Source: Punica granatum
Lineage: Eukaryota > Streptophyta > Magnoliopsida > Myrtales > Lythraceae
DNA: 64,000 nucleotides
NCBI RefSeq assembly: GCF_007655135.1
Contig: NC_045128.1
Coordinates: forward strand, 36,798,811-36,862,810
Direction of reading: 5' to 3'
Below are positions 45,117-57,599 of this stretch, piece by piece; positions within the stretch are counted from its first letter, which is position 1, and each line of letters opens with the position of its first letter. The translations under genes were made by a program, and so were the position numbers. The notes beneath the pieces were generated by a model. It saw nothing but the letters and a program-made list of their open reading frames with translations, made no database searches and was not told the origin of the DNA.

Positions 45117-47961
45117 TCAGTTCCGATCGGCTGGGAAAACTTTCTCCAAGAAGTTGATGAATCTCTTGGCGTAGAGTTTCGGCTCAACTACAGAAATCTG
45201 AAGAGGGTCAAAGTGTAGCGATTTGTAAGCGTGCTCTGCCTTCTTCTTGAGGTTGTATTCCTGCAATATATCAATTATGCCCATGTACAGGACCACATCG
45301 TAGACCTCAAAGAGCTCGACTTCTGCTGACTCAGGCTCATCCTGCGAAAGCTTACGGTTGGCTTGGGCCGGCATGTGAACTCCCAGCTGTACCCGCAATC
45401 TGATTTCATGTGAGAGCAGCTATCTAAGATCGGTTCATTCAGATAAACCCGCACTCTTAAGTATTAAGAAGGGAGCGAGTGAAAAATACGAAAGGAGGCA
45501 ACTGAAATGCCATAGTTAAAACACACAGTGAAACTAAATTTCAAACCTTTGAAACAAATAGGGGCAAGAAATCAGCAAATGTGTGAGCGCGCATTGTACA
45601 AACATGAGGTGAATTACAATATTATAGGTTGAGGAGGCCACCTTGCAGTACCCGGCAGTATAAGATCGACTTCCTTCTGACCAACAGAGTAGGCCCTCAG
45701 AGTGCTTCCTCTGATGTGAGGACCTGGTGCAGTGTCAACAGAGCTTGGTTCATGGGTCACTAAGAGCAGGCCTTTCGGAGGAATCACCGGCTCCCCCTGT
45801 GAGTTCACACCTATCGGTAAGAATCCAGATTGCAGATCGTTCAGAATTCGAAAAATGAAATAACGGCACCAATACACAGACAATTTCTATCAGAAAAAGT
45901 AGATCAAACACATAGCACAAGACCAATGACAAAGGTAATACTGACCATCAACAGATGAGTTCTCTTGGATGCTAGCATCAGGCGTGTCCAAGAGTGCCTT
46001 CAGATGTTCAGGAGCTCTAAAATGTAAACCCAGCAGGAGGCTATAATCGATGATCCCTTGAGATTCCAGAAACATGCAATCTAAAGCAAGCTGCCTGCAG
46101 GAGAGACAGAAGAATTCTGCTGATAATTAGGGCAAAGAAAAATCAATTTGCCCCAAGCTGAATTTCCCCAGAAAAAAGAAAATGATACGGGATATCACAT
46201 ACAGATATAGGTCCCTAAGCTTCACAAAAATCACTAGCCTATAAGTGCTAAAGTTCCTCGCTAACCACAGCTTGCGCAGAGCGGTGACTGCGAGTAATTT
46301 CCTTAAGAGCCTCCTATATCAGAAGTAAGGTGAAAGAACCCAATGCAAGGAGATCAACAAGCTCTCTTCACGTACAACATCGAATAGGCCTATGAACTGG
46401 ATACAGAAGTAAGCATTGATCTTATGTAACCTCCCCTACGAAAACAGTAAAGCCTATCAGACAGTTTCTTCACTTTATCATTCAGTCTCATAGAACTGAC
46501 ATGCAAAGACAGTAAACCAAATTATTATTCTTTGATGATGTATTATTTTAGGGAGATCTCTCTTTCAAGCTCCACTATCAGATTTCCAGAATTACAAATT
46601 CTTCAGGGCAGAGTTACAAATATGTGATTTTACTCAAGCTCTTGTGACCTTACTAAAATGAAATAGGTCGTCAACCTGAGAATTGGAAAATGCTTCAAAA
46701 TCCAAAGGATTTATAGGGTCAAAAGACATCTTGAAACTCGTAGAAGAGCAGATAAGAACTTTTCTGTAAGAAGCCTAGATCATGGAGCCTCGGCCCCAAC
46801 ATACCAGCATGTTCATCGACCAATATCGTGGCACAGAAATGGCAGCATTATTGAGTATCATCAAACAAGAGACTTACTTGAAAAGTGATTCTCTTAATAG
46901 TTTGTCCATATGAAACTCATAGGACAGATCTAGATCCTTCAGAGTTGTATTTTGGCTGATCTTCTCTTTGCTTGTACATCTCCCAATGGTTGACCCCTTC
47001 AGGTCATAACGCCTATGAATTCTTAATTCGGTGCAAAACATGTTACCCATGACCACGAACCGTACCTGCAAAAGAAAAGCATACAGTGACATTCTTCCTG
47101 CGTGTATATAAGAAAGGGCCAATGATAAACTAAGCAAGGTACATATACCTTTCTACCACCTCTTAACTTTATTCGATGAGTCCAAAGAATTTTGTAATGA
47201 GAGTATTCTCGTGTTCTTTGACATGGTCATAATAGTTGGGCAGCATCCTGAGGAAAACCTGAACAACAACAAAACCACCAGGGAATTCATACTGTTGTTC
47301 TGCAGGATATGTTTAAATTTCACCAAAAATGCAATCAGCCACATTAACTGGCTTAATTGAAAGGCTGCTAAACTTTAGTTATGATTATAACCTTAACTTA
47401 AATCACAAGAGAGATATTGCCATTAAATCTAAGTCAAAGTCTTGCCGCCTCCTACGTTTTCCATCAGCTAGATAAGATCATAGTTATGGTGTCAGTTGAC
47501 ATTCCATCCCAAGACACAAGTTTGAAAACTCAGGCAACTCCCTTGGACGAAATCTGACATAACGAGAGAATGCATAAATTATTCGACTCCTTTTGACTCC
47601 TGGAAGGAATAGAGAAGTGTCAGAGGTATTGAAATAAGCTTATGACCCATGGAAATGTTACTTATGGACTTTTGCTTTTGTCTTTCAGGGAGAGTTTTCT
47701 ATAGATGCACATAAAGCCAGGTATTTAATGGATCTTTATCATGCAATTGATGCCATGAATGTTATTGGCAAGACCACAGAGTCCTCTCAATAAATTCTTC
47801 TTGTTTTCTAGGGGTATGACGATAGGATATCTCACATTCACATCATATAAAATATCAGTGCTGAAATACAATAAAAGATCAACATTCAGAAATAGGAAAA
47901 TGTCACATGCTAATATTATATACGTCAGAGATGACCAGATAAAAGGGAGCAAAATATATAA

Positions 47962-48003
<42 letters not shown>

Positions 48004-50660
48004 TTTTATTTATTTTTATTTTTTCTGTGTAATTACCTTCAACTCGGACTTCTTCAAAGTCTTGATGACAAATCTATCGTCATGGGAGAGATAAAAGAGG
48101 CTGCCACTTTTTCCTGGAGAAGAAAGCTCCCTTAGACCATCATCACCGCAAATGGACATCATGTACTCAGCAGCATCTAACTTGAACAAATCTCTCAAGT
48201 TCCTGGAAATAGAATTCCAAGGTTACTAGGAGACTTAAAATAATGTTGCTGCATTCAGAGAATGAAGACTGCTTATCAATATCATATTGCATCTATCTGT
48301 CACTCACTGAAACTGGACAGACAAGGCAGAAAAGAAGGAAAAGGGCACAATCAAGAGAAGCTCTTCCAAACCGTTGGAGAATAAGAAACACATGTAATCT
48401 AAGCAGCTGCTGCAGATAACATCTATAACGGCAGAATAACCCATCTTTTTCTGGTCAAACTGTTGCATGAGTTAACAGACATCAACTTACAAATTTCAGG
48501 ATGTATTCTTTAAAACCATAGGCTTGTTTTTCTACTTTCCATCATCTAGGGAGCTGATCCTCAACCTTCAACATATTGTGTCAAAGGAAATGAAAACTTG
48601 TGAACTAATATGTTTGACTGAAAGAGCTCCGCGTTGTTTCATCATATAAACACTCAGATATTGTTTATCATGTATATCCCAATCATCTAATATTATCACT
48701 TTTTCCTCTACATTTCCACATTTCTGAAATCATGTACAAAGAGTTTACCTGAACACCATTGGGCAATAATCTTTCCAGTAGAAATCAATTGAATAGTGTG
48801 GAGGTGTAAACTGAGAGCCCTTCCTGGGAAAATACATCCTAATTCTAGCTCGTTCACCAAAATCAGAAGATCGGACTTCTCGCATAGGAACTGGTGTGAT
48901 TTTGCCAACAGTGTACCTGTAAAGTTTCACTGGATCCAGTAAGATGTGCAAAGAATGTATTTTGAAAATATATATATATATAAGCAAACCTAAATAGACT
49001 TCACAACAATACCAAAAGTGAAGATGAACATTTTTCTTTAGTCCAACTGAATAAAGAAACACTAAAAGAAGGTCTGACTGACTCCTGCACCCCCTAATTT
49101 AACAAGAGAAGAAGTTATGTTCACAATAAAGAGACCTTTCTTTCCATATTATATGTAAAAAAAAGCAGTATTCAGCTCGGAAATGTTTTTACCTGATTCC
49201 TAATTGCAGATTGAGCATTAAGTAGTAGCTCCGGTCTCTGATAGGAAAAGCCATGCAGGACCTTGGTTGTGCTTCTTTTCCTGGAAACTTATTCTTTTGT
49301 TTAGTTCTAGCCAATGGTTTTGCATTCTTTCTGATTTTCTCTTTGATCAGGACTCCTTGCATGTATTCCCTTTCATAAACTACAGTACTGTCATCTCCCA
49401 TCTCACTTTGAGCCTCATGGGGAACATCAGGTACTATACATGACTCGTCATCAGAAGTAAATTCTTTGCCAGGATCCACCATGCTCCAGTTTTCATCCAA
49501 TGAAACTGCCCTATGCGAAATTCTACCAGAATTTCTCAATAGTCCACCAATCATAACTTTCTCAGAAACACTACGATGTACACTGGATCTCAAAGCCTTA
49601 GATTCCTCTGAAGTCAACGATGGACTATGAGACAACAAATTATTTCCACTATCCTCCCCCAAACTGGACAATTTCTTCAGAGGTAGGTGCTTGCTTCCAA
49701 CAGGATAGAATGTTCCTTTTCCATCCTTCAAACCTTTACTCCATGTCCCAAAATAATAACTGCCATCTGCAAATTTATAAATCCCCGATCCATGTCTCAA
49801 TCCATTAAACCAGAATCCATAATAGATATCACCGTTAACCCATTTCATAACACCTCTGCCAGACATTTTCCCCTTTTTCCAGTTTCCCGTATAGGTATTT
49901 CCATTATTCCAAGTATACCTACCACTACCTTCACGTATCCCTTCCTTCCATGTACCTTCATAAATCTCTGAATTGTAATACTCCTTCCTCCCAATACCAT
50001 GCGGTACACCCATCCTCCAGGCCCCTCTGTACACTGAACCATCTACTCCAGTAAAAGTTCCATAACCATGAAGATAGCCCCCAGAAACATCCCCCTCATA
50101 TCTTGTCCCAGAAGGCCAGACAAGTTGCCCTTTCCCCGTCATTTTTCCTTCCTCCCAGTCACCCTCATAATAGGTTCCATCCAACCATGTATATTTTCCT
50201 TTTCCATGAGGAAGCTCTCCCTTAAAATTACCTCTGTACACATCTCCATTGGAGAAGGCCTTCTCATCAAACCTGCAGGCAAGATCAAAATTCAACAAGT
50301 AATTCTCTTACCAAGCAAAAGAAAAAAAGTCGAGGGATCTTAGTCCGTAAACATAGCATCCTATCAGTAAGGAATTTCAATGAGAAAAAAATTATTCATA
50401 GATTTACTCAGAAGCCCTAGAGCACAAGATTCTTGAAATTAGATAGAAATAGATATAAATAATCTGCATACAGAGTATTAAATGCTTTTTACACTTTCAA
50501 CAGCAAGTATTTTGAACAAGATGCATTTGCAAAGGAAACAAGCTGAGAGAGACAGATCCAGGCAAATAATGTGGTTGGAATCTTGTGGAGCTGCTAGCTC
50601 AAACTTTATGAAAGAAAAAAAATTGCTAAAAAGCAAATTATACCTTTCTGTATCCGCCAT
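45117..50660 (-). CDS. PIP5K: Phosphatidylinositol-4-phosphate 5-kinase with MORN repeats
   Basis: Nine exons: 50660-50644, 50272-49193, 48916-48749, 48202-48037, 47258-47149, 47065-46878, 46094-45946, 45810-45642, 45399-45117. Without the exon-5 defect the protein would have 776 residues. It makes PtdIns(4,5)P2 from PtdIns4P at the plasma membrane. The 17-nt first exon encodes MADTE. Eight MORN repeats follow ([18 protein letters not shown] to [18 protein letters not shown]). A linker leads to the kinase: [20 protein letters not shown] (nucleotide-binding Lys), [18 protein letters not shown], and the activation-loop region [20 protein letters not shown]. The layout is that of plant B-type PIP5Ks, perhaps PIP5K9-like. 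Exon 5 is 110 nt where 111 are needed. One base is missing near 47178, turning the expected F-F-G-L-H-R-I into a frameshift. All other exons are intact, so this is either a sequencing indel or a very young null allele. Confidence 0.9.
47966..48002. repeat. Microsatellite (TG)n
   Basis: About 17 TG units in intron 4 of the kinase gene, 35 bp from the exon 4 donor. Confidence 0.95.
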
Positions 50661-53600
50661 GCCAAGTACATAACACCAGACTTAGCTGATTTTTATCGCA
50701 TCAGTAAATCCCATCAAAGATACCTTGTCTTATCTTTTAACAAATCATTCAAGCACACCTAGAGCTCCCACAATGCCCACTAACACACATCGTCCAAATC
50801 TTCCAATCTTAAAAACGATTGAACATCACTGGGCCAACAAATGCCTGTATGAGCAGCCTTTAGTTAGTCCAGAAGCAACAATTAAAGCAGCAAAATAAGC
50901 AATAGGAAAGAGATAAACATGGGAAAAAAAAAAACCAATATTTAGTTCTCTGCCTTAATCAGTGTTCTTTGAGACTATCAACTCAAAGCATTTCTATAGT
51001 CATCTATCTTAAAAAATAAAATCGATAATGAATCTCCCTCTCTCAGCTGAAAATACACCTCGTACTTCCTTCCCCGGGATATGGCCACTCTCAAGCCCAT
51101 CCCTTCAACCAAATGATCCTCTTTATAACCCCGAAAACTCCCACCAATAAAGATAAGGTCTCAATATCCAATCTATCCCATACTTTCAGTAATATGCGTT
51201 TCACTGGCAGAATGGACCAAAAAACCAAAAGAAAAGGTATATTCAATTCATACGAGCTCATCCTGCGATGCTCGTTATTTTCACAATTCAGCAGAGACCC
51301 TACCCCGTTGAATTTGCACTTTGCAGAGTCCATATTTCAGCTAAACCTTGCTCATTGAAATCCAAATTGAATCCTTTAACTCAATATTCCCATAAATCAA
51401 TCGTGATTTTGTGTTCTCAGACCAATTTGGCGCCAAAAAAATAATCAATCAGTAACTCACAGAACCCTCTTATTTCCAAATAATATATATATATATGCAC
51501 ACACTGACAAATTCCCAACCTGAACAAGAGAACCATCAACAACAGCAGCTCATCAACTCACCTCAGGAGCTACGGAACATCAGATTCCCTCCCAAACATG
51601 AGCTCAGAGGAATCTCCCCCGAGCAGTAAGCTGGACAGAACCACAGAACACAGTCAAGCGACACCGAATTTCACGTATTTTCAATGGTTTTTTGCCGACC
51701 GTCGCCGTCACTATATCCTCCGATTTTGATTACGACAGTTCTTCTCTCTCTCACTCTTCGCCCTCTCTCGCTCTCTCGCTCTCTATCGCCATTATCGCAC
51801 TGTTTATCATTCTGTTTCGGCTCAAGCTTTAGCTTTTCATTAGAAACTTAGTTACCATTTCATTGCTGCCGCGTGTCAGGCAACTGCCTCCGGGCACTGA
51901 TACTTTGCGCCAATTGGGACGCCGATGACCGTTAGGACCCACATGCGAGGTTTTTGCTAAAGGCACCCTTAGCTATTTCTAATCGACGATGGGGCCCTCT
52001 AAACTATTCTTTGCTTATCCATGAGCTATTCGAGTTTGATAAAATCCCTTTATTTTTTTTCTCCTTATAAATTATCGACACAAGACCGGTATGACCGAAT
52101 TAGCAGGACTAGCAATTGGAGGCAAAACATGCAGCGGCTGCAATTCAAGGAGGGACAGTAAATCGTAAAATTAAAGGAGCAAAATATGATAATTTTATTA
52201 AGAAAATGAAGATTTTGATATAATACATAAGAAATTTTGTAATTTTTCTTGAATCTAAGGGGGAGATCGCAACCTAGCGAGCCCCGTGGATTTGTCATTG
52301 GCTGCATCGTTAAGGCTTCAACAATAGCGAAATCGGGTATTATTCAAGAAAAGTAATTATTTGGCTCCTATAATTGTACATTGTTTGAGTAAGTGTCTTC
52401 ATCCATATATAATCAATCCAAGAGATTGGATCTCTTTTCCAATAGCGGTTACAAGCAATGTGCCTTCGCATATGTAAGTAGCGAAAGAAACAATGTAATC
52501 CAATTATGTGCTTACCAAATAACAAGTAATTATGTAAGAAGTGTCTTATATCAATTTTTTTTTTCTTTTTCCTTTTCTAAATTGTCCACGACCAACACTC
52601 TTAAGCTTAGCCATCTTATTTCGACCGAGTCAAATTCGAGCAAGAATTAATTGCATAAAATACTGCCTTTGTGCGGCGGCGAAGCACAAGGTTTTTATCA
52701 TTCTCACCCTACTCGTTTGGCAGAAAACACTCACGGTTGAGCAATTAAACTTGGCTATATCTTTGCGGCATCTTAAGAGTTTCGGGATTATCCAGTACAT
52801 GTGAATACTTTATAGGAGCTTTATCGAAATAGTGCGAGTTGAGGGGGGAGACCTAGCAAATAATTTAGAGCTCTCGCCTGCATGTGATTGTGACCATTAA
52901 GGGCATAAAGCGCTTAATGATGCGCCAAGAAAAGCATACTGGGGAGGAGGCCAAAATGCTCCGATTGGGTGCGGTCACGCCCAGCTCATATGCGGTGGGA
53001 TCGTTTTGTTGCTTTCCGTCCGCCGGACATGTTCTCGCACGTGCGAGAGATTCTCCGTGTTCCCGCCTCCTCAGCGCCGCACGTGCCCCGACAAATTAAA
53101 TTTGAACCCCTTTGATGTCAATTCTCGATGCATGATGGCTCCATGGCGTCAAAAACACGTGTGGAAATTGGAAAACAATTGTTCGAGTTCGTGACTCTGT
53201 GAAAGATGCTCGATTCGTTTCTTAATAATGGTACGTTTAGACTTTAATCAATAGCTTTATGATTTCAAATCTTTTGTTGATTTAAAATCGTTATTTTTAT
53301 CGCTGGGTGGATTCCGTAATCCACCATATGAATATGTAATTATTTTACACCAAATATCTGCGAAATGAGACATCGTTAGTTAGGTAAGTCCATGCAAAGC
53401 CTGTTTAGAAAATGACACTTTACATATTAAACATGAACTGCCGATGACATCAACACAATTGGCATCCATATTCCCTGCACCAATCATAAATTTTTATCTC
53501 GTGCAAAGAAAGAATAAATCTAAAACTGATTCTGCAGTATTAGTCCATGTTTGTATAATCTTCAGATGAATTATATTCGCGATACGATGCACATCAAGAA

Positions 53601-55243
53601 CAAGAAGCAGGCTAAGTCCCTTCGAGATAGTCGGCACGGCATATCAGTTGCCTCCTGTAACTATACATATAGTTTACGTGACAGTTGTGCTATCCTGCAA
53701 TAGACTGCTAGGGTGGGGACTCATCGGTGCTTATCAACGGTTCTATCTGTTCCTCCCGAGACTGATTCCAGAAGGATAGACCGGTGCTGACCTCCCATGG
53801 AATCCTCAGGCTCACCTTCATGACCCAGAGCTCCGCAAACATATTGCAATTCCCGGTTGGATGCTGCCATCTATGTAGTTAACACATCCCTTCCGAGAAA
53901 ACCCCTCCGGCCGAATCGTGGCTCTCAGGTTTTGCGACTCTCTTGCTGCATAGATGCCACTGGGAATGAACCAAGCATTCTTCACGTATATGGTCATGTT
54001 TGACATGAAGAAAAGCAAAGAGGATATAACAATATTTCCGCATAAAAGCACGGTTCTTCTATATGTTTTCGACTCCATCGCATCTCTTGATATCGCTGCC
54101 TTGCAGTGGACATGATCCTTTGACCACAACCTGTGAAATGGCAGAGCATCTACAAATTTGACAAAAATCTTCTAACATTCTTGATGAGTCTACAGACAAA
54201 GTGTGACAAACCAAATGCTGGAATCTCAAAATATAATACAGGCATGAGATATAGCTTGTGGAATCAGACACGACCAGATAGTATCTTCAAGTGCATAATG
54301 CAGGACACCAAATATCTGGAACTAAACCTCTGCTTCCCAAGTTTCCAGTGGAAGTACGAGATGGAAAACAAGAACATCACACTCTCGAACCACTTAAAGG
54401 CAACAAATTCGGAGCCCTGCATTTGAAAGGTAAGAGATCACCTGTTATTTGAACTCAAGCTGACAGAAGGAATGAGAAAACAATAGCTAGACAATTCTTT
54501 CCTTTGAGTCTTCTCCCACAGAGAAGCTCAATGGAGTTCTGCTTCACAATTCGTAATTTTTCACCATAAATTGCAAGAACGCATACTAATTACAGGGTTC
54601 ATGCTTATCCTTTCTGAACAGACCAACAGTGTCCTCTCTGCTCATCTGCTGACGCTACCGACAACAAGTAAAAGCTTTTTGGTTTTTGACGAGCTGATCG
54701 CTCAACACTCTTCCTCAAGACAGAATGTTCCCAATGGAGATCGAGTACCTATCAATTAATATCACAAGTTCGATCTCTCCCTTTACATACGATTCAAGTA
54801 ATTCAGCGAGATATTTGCCAATTTGCCAACAATTTCAGTGACAAAGTTCATCCAAGACTTGATCAGCAGTCGACCTTAAAGTGAAGGAGATTTTGAAAAT
54901 AAGATGACCCAGCTTGTTTGCAAAGTTAAAAACTGCAACTAAAGAGTTTTGTGCAATGCAGCTGGAAATCAGAGTAGTGATTGAATCAGCTTTATGCAGC
55001 ACGGCTATCGTAATCTAATGGATCAAGGGACGAGAGGATAAAATTCCCGACACACCAGTAGGTTCAGAAAAGAGAAAAGCTCAGCAACACTAAGTTCTTA
55101 CTCTCATTAAAAGCCGAGATCTATTACGCAACAGAGAACTGCCAAAGCTCAACATCCATTTCACAATCGATACTATACATATTATAATTCATATATAAAA
55201 ATCGTATGTCAACTCCTGGCTTACAGTACATTACCATACCACA
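50661..55243. other. Kinase 5' leader and long intergenic stretch
   Basis: The CT-rich run at about 51740-51790 (TCTCTCTCTCACTCTTCG) probably marks the 5' untranslated exon and promoter of the kinase gene. From 51.9 to 55.2 kb no protein family is recognised. Open frames at 52393-53194 and 53818-54426 have no supporting features. Confidence 0.5.
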
Positions 55244-56343
55244 TCACCAAACATTGTAGGAGAGAATCGAATGGATGCAACAAGCAACAAAATCACCTGC
55301 CATTGATCTATCAATCACACTGATAAGACCTTGGGTGCCCAAGGTGCCTTTCCCATTTGCCACCATCGCCGAGAACAACTGCTTGCCCAATGCCGCCCCG
55401 GGAAGGACTGCGACCTTCTCATCTTCTCCCCCTTCAACAACATCCACACCCATCCCCAAATCCTTCACCATATACTCTGCGAACCCACCAGGCTTAAAGT
55501 CCTTCTCGATCATCCTCTCCCCGAATAGCTCCATCACCTTCGACCCAGCAGCCCCGCCTCGAATTGCATTCATGAATTGCCGAACATTAAGCCCCGCCCA
55601 CTCAGCGAACACCAGCCCCTCGCTCAGCCCAAGCAGGTTAGCGCCCACCACAATCTGATTCGCGATCTTGCTGCTCTGCCCACATCCCGGTCCCCCCATA
55701 TAAGTGACTTTACCCATTAGTTCGAACAGAGGGGAGAGCCACTCTACAACCCCTCCATCCCCACCGGCTAATATCGCAAGTTTTCCATCTCTAGCACCGA
55801 TATCGCCGCCTAATATACATTGTTGCAATTACTAATTAGCGTTATTGCAATTCAGTCAATCTAGAACAGTACAATTAATCCTAGAGTCCCATTCAAATTC
55901 CAAAAAGTAAGAACTTTGCCAATGAAATATCCAGATTAACCTGACACTGGCGAATCGACCGCCCAGCAAACTCTCTCACGCGCCGCCGCGAAGATCTCTC
56001 GCGCGAGGCCTGGGTGGCTACTGGTGGTATCGACGACCACACCACCGGGTTTCAGCCCGGAGAGGACCCCTCCCTCGTCCAGGACTACTGATCGAACGTC
56101 CGATGGGTGACCCACCATGGTGAAGACGACGTCACTCCGCTCGGCGACCCCGCGGGGGGAGTCGACGAAGTGGGCACCGCGGGAAGTTAGAGGGAAGGCC
56201 TTGGAAGGGGTGCGGGCGTAGATGGTGAGAGAGTAGCCGGCGGAGAGGAGTCGGCCGGCCATGGCAGCGCCCATAACGCCGATGCCGATCCATCCGACCC
56301 GGGTCTGCGAGGGAGATATGGGATTCGGGTAGGGAGTCTCCAT
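55244..56343 (-). CDS. 3-hydroxyisobutyrate dehydrogenase-like reductase
   Basis: Exons are 56343-55941 and 55809-55244, in phase, giving 322 residues. The N terminus METPYPNPISPSQTR is followed by the NAD(P)-binding Rossmann motif GWIGIGVMGAAMAG (G20, G22, G25). Next are the substrate loop DSPVSGGDIGARDGK at about 131-144 and the catalytic lysine K182 in GQSSKIANQIVVGANLLGLS. The C-terminal helical domain is complete. This is the beta-hydroxyacid dehydrogenase/6-phosphogluconate dehydrogenase superfamily, closest by eye to the plant HIBADH-like 1-3 proteins. Those are often labelled mitochondrial, but the short N terminus here has no obvious transit peptide, so a cytosolic site is possible. 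Exact substrate unknown. A related alternative is glyoxylate/succinic-semialdehyde reductase. No damage seen. Confidence 0.88.
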
Positions 56344-56434
56344 AATCGCGTTACTTGACTATGGAAATGACGAGACTACGAAGAAGTAGGGGGAAAAAAA
56401 AAGCCGGAAAACTGAAAATACTAATTCAGCAAAA

Positions 56435-57064
56435 AATTCAGCAAAAAAAAAGAAATTAATAACACTAAGTGAAAATAAACTTAAAAGGTTATATAGTAAA
56501 TTTCGGAAGAGTTTGTGTACGGTTGGATTTATTTTGGTCGGACTCCAATTTTTTCGCTTTGGTTTTGTTTCACCTGAAAATCATCTGTAAATTAAAAAAT
56601 AAATCGAAATTTCTACATTGTGTTTGATAATAATTAAATTTAATTTAATTTAATTTAGTTTGATTTAAAGAGACAAAGACAAAAGTAGTAAGAAAAAATA
56701 TGTGAGATAATTTGAAGAGTATAATAAAAAGTAATGATTGTTTGTTGAATTGAGAAAAAAGTTGTAATTGAAGAAAAATATTGAATAGTTAAAAGAATTT
56801 AGTGTTAAAAATTAATTTTAATAATAAATAAGAAAATGTATAAAAGAGAATTTAAAGAAAAAGATTTTAAAAAAAGTATGATCTCATAAAATTTCAATTT
56901 TTATTTTTAATTTACCGATGATTTTCAGGAGAAACAAAACCAAAGCGAAAAAATTGTAGTCCGACCAAAATAAATCCGATTGTATATAAGCTCACCTGGA
57001 ATTTACCATATAACTTTTAAGTTTATTTTCACTTAGTATTATTAATTTCTTTTTTTGCTGAATT
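56435..57064. mobile_element. MITE-like element with long terminal inverted repeats
   Basis: The outer 150-170 bp on each side are inverted copies: AATTCAGCAAAAAAAAAGAA at the left mirrors TTCTTTTTTTGCTGAATT at the right. The match continues inward through TTATTTTGGTCGGACT/AGTCCGACCAAAATAA and GGTTTTGTTTCACCTGAAA/TTCAGGAGAAACAAAACC. The interior is AT-rich with no coding capacity. A partial second copy of the left end lies just outside (56423), and TATTATTAATTTCTTATTTT repeats just right of the element. I see no clear target duplication, so the transposon superfamily is open. A transcript would fold into a long hairpin. Confidence 0.85.
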
Positions 57065-57599
57065 GGTATTATTAATTTCTTATTTTGAGTGTTATACATG
57101 TTTTCATTTTCAACTTGTTATCAAGAGGTTAGTACGTTTATAATTCCCAACAATATATATGTGTATTATTAAAAAAAGAAGAAGAAATAAGTCACCCTTG
57201 CAGTTATATTGCCTCATTATAAGAAAAAAATGTACTACTCTATGAATAATGAGAAACTCAGTTTAGGGTTATATAATTTGGACTTTTATGTACATATTGC
57301 ATATGTTGTGTTGACATATTTTGCTGTTAAAAGAGGACACTCTATATGATTTTTAAAAAAATTTATAAACGATGACGTAACAATGCAAAAAAGTTTCATT
57401 TCTTTTTTTATGATGTAACGGTGTGATAATTTGGCTCACGACTTTGTCTATATATATATATATATATATTGATTGATTTTGATTTATATCAAAAACTAGA
57501 GCCAAAGACATTCTTGAACTATATAGTGTCCAAACATAATGCAATCCTCTTTTTTTTTCTGAATAATGCAATAATTGATATTAATAATAGTAACAATTA
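57065..57599. other. AT-rich spacer
   Basis: Contains an (AT)n run at about 57450-57470. No gene seen. Confidence 0.7.

Noticed and set aside
45801..45810. Apparent frame error at the PIP5K exon 7/8 junction (acceptor at the CAG before GGGGAG)
   Set aside because: Using the upstream acceptor CGATAG|GTGTGAAC restores the phase exactly, so no error is needed there.
53818..54426. About 100-residue open frames on both strands
   Set aside because: No domain, no splice context and no codon pattern. Possibly a non-coding transcript but unsupported.
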